Shown: positions 1 to 8,478, counted from the first letter of the stretch. The stretch is 64,000 bases of DNA from Actinopolymorpha rutila (GCF_013407855.1 NZ_JACBZH010000001.1:806001-870000); one strand, 5' to 3'. Program-made: numbers and translations. Notes: generated by a model from the letters alone, not told the origin.

Positions 1-2166
1 CACCGTCCGCGGCACCGTCTGCAGCACCGCGAGGTTGGCGCTGCGGGCGAACGGCGTCTTCGGGTTGCCGGCCCACAGCTCGCGGATGCGGTCGAACACC
101 ACCACGGTGTCGTTCACCGACAGGCCGATGGTGGTGAGCGCCGCGGCGAGGAAGACCCCGTCGATCGGCTTGCCCAGCCAGGCGAACAACCCGGTCACGA
201 TCACGATGTCGTGGAACATCGCGAGCACCGCGGCGACGCCGAACGTCCATCGGAACCGGATCGCGAGGTAGAGCATCTGCGCCAGCAGCGCCACCCCGAG
301 CGCGATCAGCGCCTTGACCCGGAGCTCGTTGCCGAGGCTCGGGCCGATCAGCTCGTCGCGTTCCTTGGTGATCTTGCCGCCCAGCTCGCCGAGGGCCTGC
401 TGGATCTCCAGTGCCTGGTCGGTGCTGAGCTTGCCGGTACGGACGGTGATGTTGTCGCCGCTGGACTCCTGGACCACCGCGCGCGGGAAGCCGGCGTCGG
501 TGACGGCCTGCCGGGCGTCGTTCACGTCGACGGGCTTGCTGGTGGAGTACTCCACCAGCCGTCCGCCGGTGAACTCCACGCCGTAGTCGAGGCCGCGGAC
601 CACGATTCCGGCGCCGGCCACGATGACCACGAGGGCGCTGAGCGCGAGCCACAGCCGGCCGCGCTTCATCAGGTCGGGGTTGCGCTCGATCAGCCAGGTA
701 CGGACCCGACCGATCGAGCTGAGCCCGGTGATGCCCGGGCGGTTGCGTACGAACGAACGCCGGACCGCCCAGTCGGTGAACAGCCGCGCCACGATCAGCG
801 CCGACACCATCGAGGCGAGGACACCGATCGACAACGTGACGCCGAAGCCGCGTACCGGCCCGGAGGCCAGGAAGAACAACAGCCCGGCGGCCAGCAGCGT
901 GGTGACGTTGGAGTCGATGATCGCCGACCACGCACCCTTGTAGCCGCGCGACAGGGCGGTGGACAGGCCCTTCTGCTGGTTGGCGGCGTACTCCTCCCGG
1001 GCGCGTTCGAACACCAGCACGTTCGCGTCGATCGCCATCCCGATGGCGAGCACGAACCCGGCCAGGCCGGGCAGCGTCAGGGTGGCGCCGAGCGCGACCA
1101 GGATGGCGTAGGAGATCAGCGCGTAACAGGCCAGCGCGACCGTGGCCAGCGCGCCCATCAGCCGGTAGACGAGGATGATGAACAGCCCGGTCAGAGCCAG
1201 GCCGATCGCCGCGGCCTTCGCGCTCGCCTCGATCGCCTCCGCGCCGAGCGTCGGGCCGACGGTGCGCTGCTCGATGATCTCGACCGGCACCGGGAGGGCG
1301 CCGCCCTTGATCAGCACCGCGAGCTCCTGCGCCGACGCCTGGTCGAAGTCGCCGGTGATCTGGGTGCTTCCCCCGCCGATGCCGACGTTGCAGCCGACGC
1401 TCGGGTCGACCTGCGGGGAGGAGATCACCTTGTTGTCCAGCACGATCGCGATCCGCCGGGTCGGGTCGCCCGGCTGGGCACAGGCGGCCTTGCCGGTGAG
1501 TGCCTTCCACGCGCCGCCGCCCTGGCCGTTGAAGTCGATCGTGACGAACCAGCTCACCCCCTGCTGCGGGTCGGTGGCCCCGGCGGCGTCCTTCACGCCC
1601 TCGCCGGTCAGCGCCGAAGGGCCGAGGCGCAGCCGCTGGCCGCTCTCGTCGCCGATGATCCGCTCGCCCGCCTTGGCCTTCTCTCCCTGCTGGGCGACGC
1701 CGAGGACCGGGTGGAACGTCAACTGCGCCGTACGGCCGATGACCTGCTCGGCCTCGCGCGGGTCCTGGACGCCGGGCAGCTCGACGATGATCCGGCGCTC
1801 ACCGGACCGGGTGAGGTTGGGCTCGGAGACGCCGAGCGCGTCCACCCGGCGGTTGAGGACCTGCAGGGCCCGGTCGGTGGACTCGGCGTTGGCCTTGGCG
1901 GTGGGGCTGTCCCGGGTCTCCAGGACGATCTGGGTGCCGCCGCGCAGGTCCAGCCCGAGCCTGGCCGGTGTGCTGACGGCGAAGTACAACGCGAGGGCGA
2001 GGACGCCGAACGTCAGCAGGGCGCGGACGAGCGGCGCGCGTGATCTCGGCGGCCGGGACGCGGGTCTGTTCCTGGAAGACGTGGAAGACGTGGACCTGGA
2101 CGAGCGTGCGCGCGCCGACGGGCGGGCGGACGCGGAGGGGCGTTCGGGCGTGGAATCTCCGGACAC
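1..2166 (-). CDS. secDF: Protein translocase SecDF fusion (partial, C-terminus beyond left edge)
   Basis: This is the accessory membrane motor of the Sec pathway, which uses the proton gradient to help pull proteins out of the cell. SecD and SecF are one continuous frame: no in-frame stop occurs between the SecD motif AIDANVLVFER (around 1000-1035) and the SecF motif NDTVVVFDRIRE (around 80-117). Residues 1-45 form a Ser/Arg-rich cytoplasmic tail, a membrane segment covers about 48-64, and LGLDLRGGTQ follows at about 70-79. The GTG at 2166 was chosen because GGAG lies five bases upstream and no upstream in-frame ATG is seen. Actinobacteria usually carry separate secD and secF genes beside yajC; no yajC is seen here. 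In some streptomycetes a SecDF fusion is an additional, unlinked copy, so this may be one. Confidence 0.93.
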   Translation of the reverse strand, partial: MSGDSTPERPSASARPSARARSSRSTSSTSSRNRPASRPPRSRAPLVRALLTFGVLALALYFAVSTPARLGLDLRGGTQIVLETRDSPTAKANAESTDRALQVLNRRVDALGVSEPNLTRSGERRIIVELPGVQDPREAEQVIGRTAQLTFHPVLGVAQQGEKAKAGERIIGDESGQRLRLGPSALTGEGVKDAAGATDPQQGVSWFVTIDFNGQGGGAWKALTGKAACAQPGDPTRRIAIVLDNKVISSPQVDPSVGCNVGIGGGSTQITGDFDQASAQELAVLIKGGALPVPVEIIEQRTVGPTLGAEAIEASAKAAAIGLALTGLFIILVYRLMGALATVALACYALISYAILVALGATLTLPGLAGFVLAIGMAIDANVLVFERAREEYAANQQKGLSTALSRGYKGAWSAIIDSNVTTLLAAGLLFFLASGPVRGFGVTLSIGVLASMVSALIVARLFTDWAVRRSFVRNRPGITGLSSIGRVRTWLIERNPDLMKRGRLWLALSALVVIVAGAGIVVRGLDYGVEFTGGRLVEYSTSKPVDVNDARQAVTDAGFPRAVVQESSGDNITVRTGKLSTDQALEIQQALGELGGKITKERDELIGPSLGNELRVKALIALGVALLAQMLYLAIRFRWTFGVAAVLAMFHDIVIVTGLFAWLGKPIDGVFLAAALTTIGLSVNDTVVVFDRIRELWAGNPKTPFARSANLAVLQTVPRTV

Positions 2167-2249
2167 GGTGGCTCCGAGACGGTGTGGCGGGACTGGACGC
2201 GGACGCCTGCGCGTGATGCCGCACCGGCTGACGGTGCGGTGGTCGCGGT

Positions 2250-2768
2250 TCAGGCAGCGTGGGGTCCCGGTGGCGCCCGGACGCCGGTGCCGCCGAGGGC
2301 GGCCGGTGCGTGACCCGTGCGGTCACGGTCGGTGGAGGGGTGGCCCGTCCGGACGTACGGGTCGGGCCGGTCCGTGGAGACGGCCCATGCCGTCGGGTGC
2401 GCGGTGCCGGGGCCGTGGGCGTGCCCGCGGGCGGCGGTGGTGCTGTGGGCGGGCCGGGTGAGATGTGCGGCTCGATTGGCCGGCTGCGACGACTGCGCCG
2501 ACTGCGCCGACCGTGACGACTGGGTACGCCTGGACTGGGCGCGCTGGCGTTGCTCCGTACCCGCCGACCCGCCGGTATGCCCGCTCACGGTGCTGATCGC
2601 CCGGTGGACGCTCGCCGCGGCAGGTGCGCCGCCGGTGAGCAGACCGGCACAGACCGCCCCGGACAGAAGCAGCCCCACCAGGACTGCCCAGGTCCGCCGG
2701 AGCGCGGCCGGAGACGTCGTGCCGGCGGACGGCCCCGTGCGGGACACGGCGGTCGACGTGCGCGCCAC
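2250..2768 (-). CDS. Small Ser/Arg-rich membrane-anchored or secreted protein
   Basis: No family is recognised. The 172-residue product has one clear hydrophobic segment (WAVLVGLLLSGAVCAGLL, about residues 26-43) followed by Ala-rich sequence, like a signal peptide or single membrane anchor. The remainder is low-complexity Ser, Arg, Gln, Thr and Pro with no visible domain. The GTG at 2768 is preferred because GGAGGG lies seven bases upstream; the same frame extends further up but without a ribosome site. It reads in the same direction as secDF, 83 bases upstream of it, so the two may be cotranscribed. Support rests on the ribosome site and the membrane segment only. Confidence 0.45.
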   Translation of the reverse strand: MARTSTAVSRTGPSAGTTSPAALRRTWAVLVGLLLSGAVCAGLLTGGAPAAASVHRAISTVSGHTGGSAGTEQRQRAQSRRTQSSRSAQSAQSSQPANRAAHLTRPAHSTTAARGHAHGPGTAHPTAWAVSTDRPDPYVRTGHPSTDRDRTGHAPAALGGTGVRAPPGPHAA

Positions 2769-3045
2769 GGCGGGTCCCTCCGGTCGGGGTCGGTCGGCGG
2801 TGCGTGTTCTGCGGTGCTGTTCGGTGGTACGTGGGGGTCGCGGCGGTACGTGGTGATTCGGCCGCGCCCGCGGCTTTGGCACCGGTCGAGATCAGCGTCC
2901 CCGGGAAGTGGTCAGTCTAGGCATGCGTGGGAAGGGCGTGCTCTCCCGCGGCGATCCGGTGGTGTTCCGCCTCCGGGCGGCGTCCGCCCCGCTCGGAGGC
3001 GGTGGCACGATCGACGCAAGGGATGCGGAGCGAGAGGCGGTAGGC

Positions 3046-4071
3046 ATGGCGGTGGGGTCTGCGGGATCGGCTGAGTCGGCGGGATCGGCCGGGTCGGCGG
3101 GATCGGCCGGGTCGGCGGGATCGGCCGAGAACGGGTCGGCGGCCGGCGACCGGGTGTCGGAGCTGTTCGACCCGGCGGCATGGAAGCCGGTCGACGGGTT
3201 TGACGACCTCACCGACGTGACCTACCACCGCGCGCTGGACCAGGGAACGGTTCGGATCGCGTTCGACCGGCCGGAGGTCCGCAACGCGTTCCGCCCGCAC
3301 ACCGTCGACGAGCTCTACCGCGCGCTCGACCATGCCCGCACCACCCCGGACGTGGGGTGCGTGTTGCTGACCGGCAACGGACCCTCGCCCAAGGACGGCG
3401 GCTGGGCCTTCTGCTCCGGCGGTGACCAGCGCATCCGGGGCCGCTCCGGCTACCAGTACGCCGACGACACCGGCGCCACCAGTGGCACCGCCGGCGGAAC
3501 GGCAGACCGGGCGCGGCTGGGCCGGCTGCACATCCTGGAGGTGCAGCGGCTGATCAGGTTCATGCCGAAGATCGTGGTCTGCGTCGTACCCGGCTGGGCC
3601 GCGGGCGGCGGGCACAGCCTGCACGTGGTCGCCGACCTCACCCTGGCCAGCCGTGAGCACGCGCGGTTCAAGCAGACCGACGCCGACGTGGCCAGCTTCG
3701 ACGGCGGGTTCGGGTCGGCCTACCTCGCCCGTCAGGTAGGACAGAAGTTCGCCCGGGAGATCTTCTTCACCGGCCGCGCCTACGACGCGGAGGAGGCGCA
3801 CCGGATGGGCATGGTGAACGCCGTCGTCCCACACGCCGACCTCGAACGCGAGGCCCTCACCTGGGCACGTGAGATCAACGGCAAGAGCCCGACCGCGCTG
3901 CGGATGCTGAAGTACGCCTTCAACGCCGTCGACGACGGCCTGGTGGGCCAGCAGCTGTTCGCCGGCGAGGCGACCCGGCTCGCCTACATGACCGACGAGG
4001 CGCAGGAGGGCCGGGACGCGTTCCTGGAGAAGCGTTCGCCCGACTGGTCCGAGTTTCCCTTCTATTACTGA
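3046..4071 (+). CDS. menB: 1,4-dihydroxy-2-naphthoyl-CoA synthase
   Basis: MenB closes the second ring of menaquinone by converting o-succinylbenzoyl-CoA to 1,4-dihydroxy-2-naphthoyl-CoA in the cytoplasm. The crotonase fold shows the oxyanion-hole stretch WAFCSGGDQRIRG, the PGWAAGGGHSLHVVADLTLA helix, and the MenB-specific segment QTDADVASFDGGFGSAYLARQ. The C-terminus EFPFYY is also typical. The ATG at 3046 has a GAGAGG-like site upstream and starts a 341-residue protein. Residues 4-27 are an unusual (GSA)n tract encoded by an 18-base tandem repeat, absent from typical MenB. No other men gene is nearby. Confidence 0.95.
   Translation: MAVGSAGSAESAGSAGSAGSAGSAGSAENGSAAGDRVSELFDPAAWKPVDGFDDLTDVTYHRALDQGTVRIAFDRPEVRNAFRPHTVDELYRALDHARTTPDVGCVLLTGNGPSPKDGGWAFCSGGDQRIRGRSGYQYADDTGATSGTAGGTADRARLGRLHILEVQRLIRFMPKIVVCVVPGWAAGGGHSLHVVADLTLASREHARFKQTDADVASFDGGFGSAYLARQVGQKFAREIFFTGRAYDAEEAHRMGMVNAVVPHADLEREALTWAREINGKSPTALRMLKYAFNAVDDGLVGQQLFAGEATRLAYMTDEAQEGRDAFLEKRSPDWSEFPFYY
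3061..3132 (+). repeat. 18-bp tandem repeat in the menB N-terminus
   Basis: Four consecutive 18-base units (3061-3078, 3079-3096, 3097-3114, 3115-3132) vary on GCGGGATCGGCCGGGTCG. Units two and three are identical. The repeat is in frame and encodes a Gly-Ser-Ala tract ahead of the MenB catalytic domain. Confidence 0.95.
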
Positions 4072-4095
4072 GTTCTGCCGGGTTTACGGCGACTA

Positions 4096-4111
4096 CTGCC
4101 TGTCAAGGCAG
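4096..4111 (+). terminator. Short hairpin after menB
   Basis: CTGCCT, loop GTCA, and AGGCAG form a perfect six-pair stem 25 bases after the menB stop, followed by GCTTTCGT. The stem is short and the T-tract poor, so this is only a possible terminator. Confidence 0.4.
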
Positions 4112-4207
4112 GCTTTCGTCGACCCTCCTCCGCGTTGTGTCGTTGGGCTCTGCGCTCGCAGGACCCGTGGCCGCGGTGTTTTTGGCGTGCCGATCCCCTG
4201 GTCGGCC

Positions 4208-4213
4208 TAGCCT
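4208..4213 (+). promoter_or_regulatory. Candidate -10 box for the alpha/beta hydrolase gene
   Basis: TAGCCT matches the actinobacterial TANNNT consensus and lies about 100 bases upstream of the GTG start at 4315. No convincing -35 element was seen. Confidence 0.35.
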
Positions 4214-4314
4214 GATCCGTAAGGATCCGGGGCGGACAACGAGGTCACCCTGGATCCGTTGCGGAGTGACAGCTGCGTGGGCAAGCTCGTGCCGTCCGGG
4301 GGAGGCGCTGCCCT

Positions 4315-5307
4315 GTGCAGGAAGCCGCAGGCGTCTTCGAGCGCTCGGGCTCCGCTCTTCGCTACCGGATGGCGGGCCCGGAGGACGGCCCCGTCGTCGT
4401 CCTGGGTGCCGGCCGCTGGCTGGACCACCGGATGTGGGATCAGCAGCTGCCGGCGTTGTGGGAAGCGGGATACCGCACCCTCACGTGGGATCTGCCGACG
4501 CCCCGGCCGCGTGGACGCCGCGCGTTCGGACGGGGACGCTTTGCCCGTAGGGTGTCCGCGCGTCCGCCCGACGCCGTACCCGACGTGTCCGTACCGGTCG
4601 AGTCCGTGCCGATCGACCAGGTGCGCACGTATCCCGCACCGGTCGTCAAGGAGAACCTGACAGTACGCGGACTGGCCGAAGCCCTGCTGGAGTTGGCGGA
4701 TCGGCTCCGCGCGCATCGTCAACTCGCCCTTGTCGGCCACTCCCTCGGTGCCGAGGTGGCCCAGGAGGCCGCGTTCCTGCGTCCGGAACGAGTGGCGGGA
4801 CTGGTCGTCGTCGCCGCCGGCTGCCTCACCCTTCCGCGCCGCCCGTGGCCGATGTCGTGGACGGTGCCGGTGCACCGGTGGGCGAACCTCGCGGCGCTCG
4901 CCTTCGCGTCGAGGTCGGACGCCCACATCCGGCACGGAGCCGCCCGTGCGGCCGGGGTCGGCGCGGCGACCCAGACCCACGCGTACACGGCAATGGAACG
5001 CTTTGACAAGTCGCGGTTGACACAGGTGTGGCGGGCGGGCGTGGCAGCAGTGCACCCCGAACCCGACTACCGGATCGACCAGCCGCTGCTGCTCGTACGA
5101 GGTGAGTACGACCGGACGAGCCGGCTCGGCCGGCAGGCCAGACGGTGGCTCGACCGGGACCCGCGAGCGGAGTACGAGGTGGTGGACCGGGCCGGCTACC
5201 TCGCCAACCTGGACAACCCGCAGGCGTTCAACCGCCTGCTGCTTGAGTTCCTGACCGCCCGGCATCCGGTGCCGCGAACCCGTTGGCGCAGGTACCGGGC
5301 CGGCTGA
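4315..5307 (+). CDS. Alpha/beta hydrolase fold protein
   Basis: The 330-residue cytoplasmic hydrolase has no predicted signal peptide. Visible features are the strand near residue 28 (VVVLGAGRWLDHRMWD), the nucleophile elbow GHSLGAE around residue 143, an acid-bearing strand LLLVRGEYDRT, and a C-terminal segment where the catalytic His would normally lie. That His is not obvious: the usual GH motif is replaced by DRAGYLANLDNPQAFN, so activity is uncertain. An Arg/Pro-rich insertion (about residues 60-110) interrupts the N-terminal half. The GTG start at 4315 has GGAGG nine bases upstream. It converges on the GNAT gene with only 12 bases between. The substrate cannot be told from sequence. Confidence 0.85.
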   Translation: MQEAAGVFERSGSALRYRMAGPEDGPVVVLGAGRWLDHRMWDQQLPALWEAGYRTLTWDLPTPRPRGRRAFGRGRFARRVSARPPDAVPDVSVPVESVPIDQVRTYPAPVVKENLTVRGLAEALLELADRLRAHRQLALVGHSLGAEVAQEAAFLRPERVAGLVVVAAGCLTLPRRPWPMSWTVPVHRWANLAALAFASRSDAHIRHGAARAAGVGAATQTHAYTAMERFDKSRLTQVWRAGVAAVHPEPDYRIDQPLLLVRGEYDRTSRLGRQARRWLDRDPRAEYEVVDRAGYLANLDNPQAFNRLLLEFLTARHPVPRTRWRRYRAG

Positions 5308-5319
5308 GGTGGCACCTGC

Positions 5320-6501
5320 TCACCGAGCGGTCGAGCGTGCCCAGGCGCGCACCGCCGCCTCTCCGCGCAGCACTGCGCTGTGCAGGTCGGCCGCGGAGAC
5401 GGGCTCGCCCCGGGCGTCGGTTCGCAGCCGGGCGCGTGCCTCCCACACGCCGTCGGCGTACTTCGTCAGCACCGGCAGCCCGGCCCGCGCGAACAGCCGC
5501 TCCGTACCTGCCCGGCCTGCCTGCGCGGCCGTGCTGACCGCCACGAGTTCGGTCACGCCGTCGGCGAGGGCGCGGCGGGCCAGGCCGCGGACGAGCAGCG
5601 TTCCGATGCCGTGCCGTTGCCATCCGTCCTCGACCAGCAGCCCGACCTCGTGCGCCCCGCCCGACCGATCCTGGGGCGCGTCCTGCGGCAGGCACTGAGC
5701 CATCCCGACCAGCTGGCCGGACTCCGCGAACGCCAGCAGGGAGAAGCCCTCCGGGGGCGCCGCGAGGCGTTCGAGCCAGCGGACGGGCAGCCGTTCGCCG
5801 TCGTCGGCGACGAACCTCGCCTCCCGCGCCGACCGGCTGCACCGGGTCAGCAGGTCGGCCACGTGACCGGCGTCCTCCGGCCCGCCGAGCCGGATCCGCA
5901 GCCGCGACCCGTCCGGCAACACCACCCGGTCACCGGCGTTCGCCTGATCCCGGGCGACCACGGCGGCCACGGCGACCAGCCGGTCCACGCGGGCACGTTC
6001 CACCCAGGTGAACGGCGCCCACTCCCGGTGGACGACGACGAAACCGCGCCGGCCCGGCCAGCCGACCGTCAGGTGATGCGGAGAGTCCGGTGGCGGATGC
6101 CCGCACAGGTCCGCGCTGTCGGCGCCGACGAGCCCGCACAACAGCCCGGGCAGCGCCGCGGGGTCCTCGACCAGTCGGGCGGCCAGGGTGAGGGCCTGGC
6201 TTGGGCCGTCGACGAGTTCCTGCACCCGTGCGCGGCGGACGCGTACCGGCTCGGCACCGGCCGTGTCCCCGGCGTTGTCCGCGCGGTCCGCACCGTCGGT
6301 ACTCGCCAGCGCCCGCGCGAGGTCACCCGCATCGATCGCCTCGGGGACGTCGACGAACAGGTCGTCGTGCACGTGCTCGAGGTCGCAGCCGTGGACGTCG
6401 ATGCCGACGACGTTGCCGCGCACGGCGCCGAGCGCCGTGGCCAGCTGGGCCAGCTTGCCGGGAATGTCGCGGACTCTGGTCCGCACCTGCCACAAGGTCA
6501 C
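5320..6501 (-). CDS. ACT-like domain fused to GNAT acetyltransferase
   Basis: The 393-residue protein begins with an ACT-like module (residues 1-65: WQVRTRVRDIPGKLAQLATALGAV and following), usually a small-molecule sensor. A middle region of about 130 residues is unassigned. It ends in a GNAT domain (from about residue 195) with the acetyl-CoA loop DGWQRHGIGT. The arrangement suggests an acetyltransferase controlled by an amino acid or similar ligand, as in actinobacterial protein-lysine acetyltransferases with regulatory domains; this is inference. The start is GTG at 6501, divergent from the alcohol dehydrogenase gene with 109 bases between, so the two probably share a promoter region. Confidence 0.85.
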   Translation of the reverse strand: MTLWQVRTRVRDIPGKLAQLATALGAVRGNVVGIDVHGCDLEHVHDDLFVDVPEAIDAGDLARALASTDGADRADNAGDTAGAEPVRVRRARVQELVDGPSQALTLAARLVEDPAALPGLLCGLVGADSADLCGHPPPDSPHHLTVGWPGRRGFVVVHREWAPFTWVERARVDRLVAVAAVVARDQANAGDRVVLPDGSRLRIRLGGPEDAGHVADLLTRCSRSAREARFVADDGERLPVRWLERLAAPPEGFSLLAFAESGQLVGMAQCLPQDAPQDRSGGAHEVGLLVEDGWQRHGIGTLLVRGLARRALADGVTELVAVSTAAQAGRAGTERLFARAGLPVLTKYADGVWEARARLRTDARGEPVSAADLHSAVLRGEAAVRAWARSTAR

Positions 6502-6610
6502 GGATTCAGGGTGTGGTGGCTATGTTTCGGGCCGGGGCCGGTCAGTGTTGCGACCACGAAAATTCCGCTGGATACGATGCGGACGAAAGCCGCCACCGCG
6601 AAGGAGACCG

Positions 6611-7663
6611 ATGCGCGCCGCGAGGATGTACGGCCGGCAGGACCTGCGGATCGAGAACGTTCCCACGCTCGGCAGCCCTCCGCCCGGCTGGGTGCGGCTG
6701 AAGGTCGAGGCGGCCGGGATCTGCGGCACCGACCTCGAGGTCTACCTGAACGCCCGCCGGTCGAAGGAGCCGCCGCTGGCCGAGCGCGAACCGCTGACGA
6801 TGGGCCACGAGTCCGCCGGGGTGGTCGTGGAGGCCGGACCCGGCGTGGACCTGCCGGTTGGCCGGCGGGTCGCGGTCGAGGGCCACCTGTTCTGCGGGGA
6901 GTGCTTCTGGTGCCGGCGCGGCGACTACGCCCTGTGCGTGAGCCTGCGGTCGACCGGCCAGGGTGCCGACGGGGGACTGGCCGAGGAGATGCTGGCACCC
7001 GCGCGCATCTGCCTGCCGTACTCCGACGCCATCACTCCCGAGGAGGCGGCGGTCACCGAACCCACCTCGGTCGCCGTGCGCGCCGTGAGGCGTTCGCGGC
7101 TCGAACCCGGCTCGACGGTCGCCGTCGTCGGCGGCGGGACGATCGGGCTGCTGGTCGCCCAGGTCGCCCGGCTGCGAGGCGCCGAGAGCGTCGTGGTGGT
7201 GGAGCCGGTGGCCGAGCGCCGCGCGCTCGCCGAACGCCTGGGCGCGGACCGGGCGGTGAGCCCCGACGACGCCGAGGACGCGCTGAAGGACCTGACCGAC
7301 GGCGTGGGGCCGGACGTGGTGTTCGAGGCGGGCGGCAGGCTCGCTGCCGTACGCAGTGCGGTGCGGTGGACCCGCAAGGGCGGCCGGACGGTCCTGGTCG
7401 GCGTCAGCGGCGACACTCTCGACCTGAACCTCATGTCGTTCCTGCTGGGCGAGAAGGAACTCATCGCCTCGCTGTCGCACACCTACGACGTCGACTTCCC
7501 CGAGGCGATCGGGCTGCTGGAGTCCGGGAAGGTCGACGTACGCCCGCTCATCACCGACCGGATCGGCCTGGAGCAGGTGGTCACGCACGGGTTCGACGCG
7601 CTGCACCAGGAGCCTGCCGCCCACTTGAAGGTCATCGTGCTCCCGAACGGCCAGCCCGCCTGA
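6611..7663 (+). CDS. Zinc-dependent alcohol/polyol dehydrogenase (MDR family)
   Basis: A 350-residue medium-chain dehydrogenase that oxidises an alcohol or polyol using NAD(P). Catalytic zinc ligands are visible at Cys38 (GICGTD) and His66-Glu67 (GHES). The structural zinc lobe has all four cysteines (Cys95, 98, 101, 109). The Rossmann motif is VVGGGTIGLLVA. It resembles threonine/sorbitol/butanediol dehydrogenases, but the substrate is not clear. The ATG at 6611 follows AAGGAGACCG. The frame stays open far upstream, but that region lacks a ribosome site and overlaps the divergent GNAT gene, so it was not used. Confidence 0.92.
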   Translation: MRAARMYGRQDLRIENVPTLGSPPPGWVRLKVEAAGICGTDLEVYLNARRSKEPPLAEREPLTMGHESAGVVVEAGPGVDLPVGRRVAVEGHLFCGECFWCRRGDYALCVSLRSTGQGADGGLAEEMLAPARICLPYSDAITPEEAAVTEPTSVAVRAVRRSRLEPGSTVAVVGGGTIGLLVAQVARLRGAESVVVVEPVAERRALAERLGADRAVSPDDAEDALKDLTDGVGPDVVFEAGGRLAAVRSAVRWTRKGGRTVLVGVSGDTLDLNLMSFLLGEKELIASLSHTYDVDFPEAIGLLESGKVDVRPLITDRIGLEQVVTHGFDALHQEPAAHLKVIVLPNGQPA

Positions 7664-7698
7664 CGAGCACGGAGGATCTCAGGGATCCAACTGTGGGT

Positions 7699-7922
7699 TC
7701 ATTGATTTCGTAGGTCTGACATCCACTCGGCGAAGAATGCGCGTACGTCAGCTACTCGATCGGACCGAACGGGAAGCTCTCGATCGGGCAGGCGGTTCAG
7801 CCTCCCGAGCATGTCGGCAAAGACGGAGACATCGAATCCTGGGTCCTCGTGTTGCGCCCATGAGACAAGACCAGTTGGGCGGCTGCTCGCTGGAGGTCCG
7901 TCAGCCCGGCATCGGCGCTCAT
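7699..7922 (-). pseudogene. Remnant of an AbiEii-like nucleotidyltransferase toxin gene
   Basis: An ATG at 7920-7922 directly follows the antitoxin stop (TAGATG). It opens a frame encoding LTDLQRAAAQLVLS, typical of the first residues of AbiEii-type toxins in actinobacteria. That frame soon becomes nonsense and stops. A second frame, shifted by one base, encodes HEDPGFDVSVFADMLGRL and later VRAFFAEWMSDLR, which resemble the C-terminus of the same family. The two ends are joined at about 7866 and the nucleotidyltransferase core (roughly 150 residues, including the GG and DxD motifs) is missing. It looks like an internal deletion with a frameshift. The family match is from memory of the family, not a search. 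Confidence 0.6.
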
Positions 7923-8441
7923 CTACGCCGCCGACGGTAGAGAGCGTTCGATGAGTGGACCCCATGCCCGAGCGATGTCGGGAGGGAGGACCAGGTCCGG
8001 CCACAGGTCGATGAGGAGGGCGCCGTCGACGTAGGTAAGGATGTCGTCGGCTGAGCCTTCGCGGAGGACGATCTCGTATACCCGCGCACGTTGACTCCGG
8101 TCGGCAAGGTCGTACGTCAGGTCAGGCGCTGACCAGTTCAGATGTAGTGGCAGCTTGATCTGGGCGAACGCCTTCCCCAGCTGCAGCCGAGGAAGTCTGG
8201 ACGGAACCGGAACCAGCCGTCCGGCCCGCCCCTCGACCTCCACGAACTCGATCGAGGGCGTGAGTTCGAGTTCGAACCCGGCAGCGCGCGCGATGCGTTC
8301 CGCCGTGGCGAATGTTGGTGTCTTCGAGCCCGTCAGGTAGGCCGACAGGGTCGGTCGTGACGTACCAGCGCGTCGAGCCAACTCGGCTCGGGTCAGATTC
8401 GCCCTGCGACGGGCGTCTTCGAGCAAGTCTGCCGCAGTCAC
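7923..8441 (-). CDS. XRE-family HTH antitoxin-like regulator
   Basis: The 172-residue protein has an N-terminal Cro/C1-type helix-turn-helix (residues 5-55: LTRAELARRAGTSRPTLSAY). Its C-terminal half ends in DDILTYVDGALLIDLWPDLV, a segment seen in actinobacterial regulators that precede AbiEii-type nucleotidyltransferase toxins. It probably represses its own operon and formerly neutralised the toxin. The GTG at 8441 has GGGAGG just upstream, and a perfect palindrome sits just beyond. The downstream toxin gene is broken, so this is probably an orphan antitoxin or has been kept as a plain regulator. The gene itself looks intact. Confidence 0.8.
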   Translation of the reverse strand: MTAADLLEDARRRANLTRAELARRAGTSRPTLSAYLTGSKTPTFATAERIARAAGFELELTPSIEFVEVEGRAGRLVPVPSRLPRLQLGKAFAQIKLPLHLNWSAPDLTYDLADRSQRARVYEIVLREGSADDILTYVDGALLIDLWPDLVLPPDIARAWGPLIERSLPSAA

Positions 8442-8456
8442 TGAGGCCTCCCGAAT

Positions 8457-8478
8457 TCCGTATCCAGTTGGATACGGA
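8457..8478. promoter_or_regulatory. Perfect palindrome, likely operator of the XRE regulator
   Basis: TCCGTATCC (8457-8465) and GGATACGGA (8470-8478) form nine-base perfect inverted arms around AGTT. The site lies 16 bases upstream of the antitoxin start, in front of its ribosome site, where an autorepressor would bind. Binding is inferred from position and symmetry. Confidence 0.65.

Noticed and set aside
211..2043. A 610-codon plus-strand open frame across the left edge
   Set aside because: It is antisense to the well-supported secDF frame and shows no domain.
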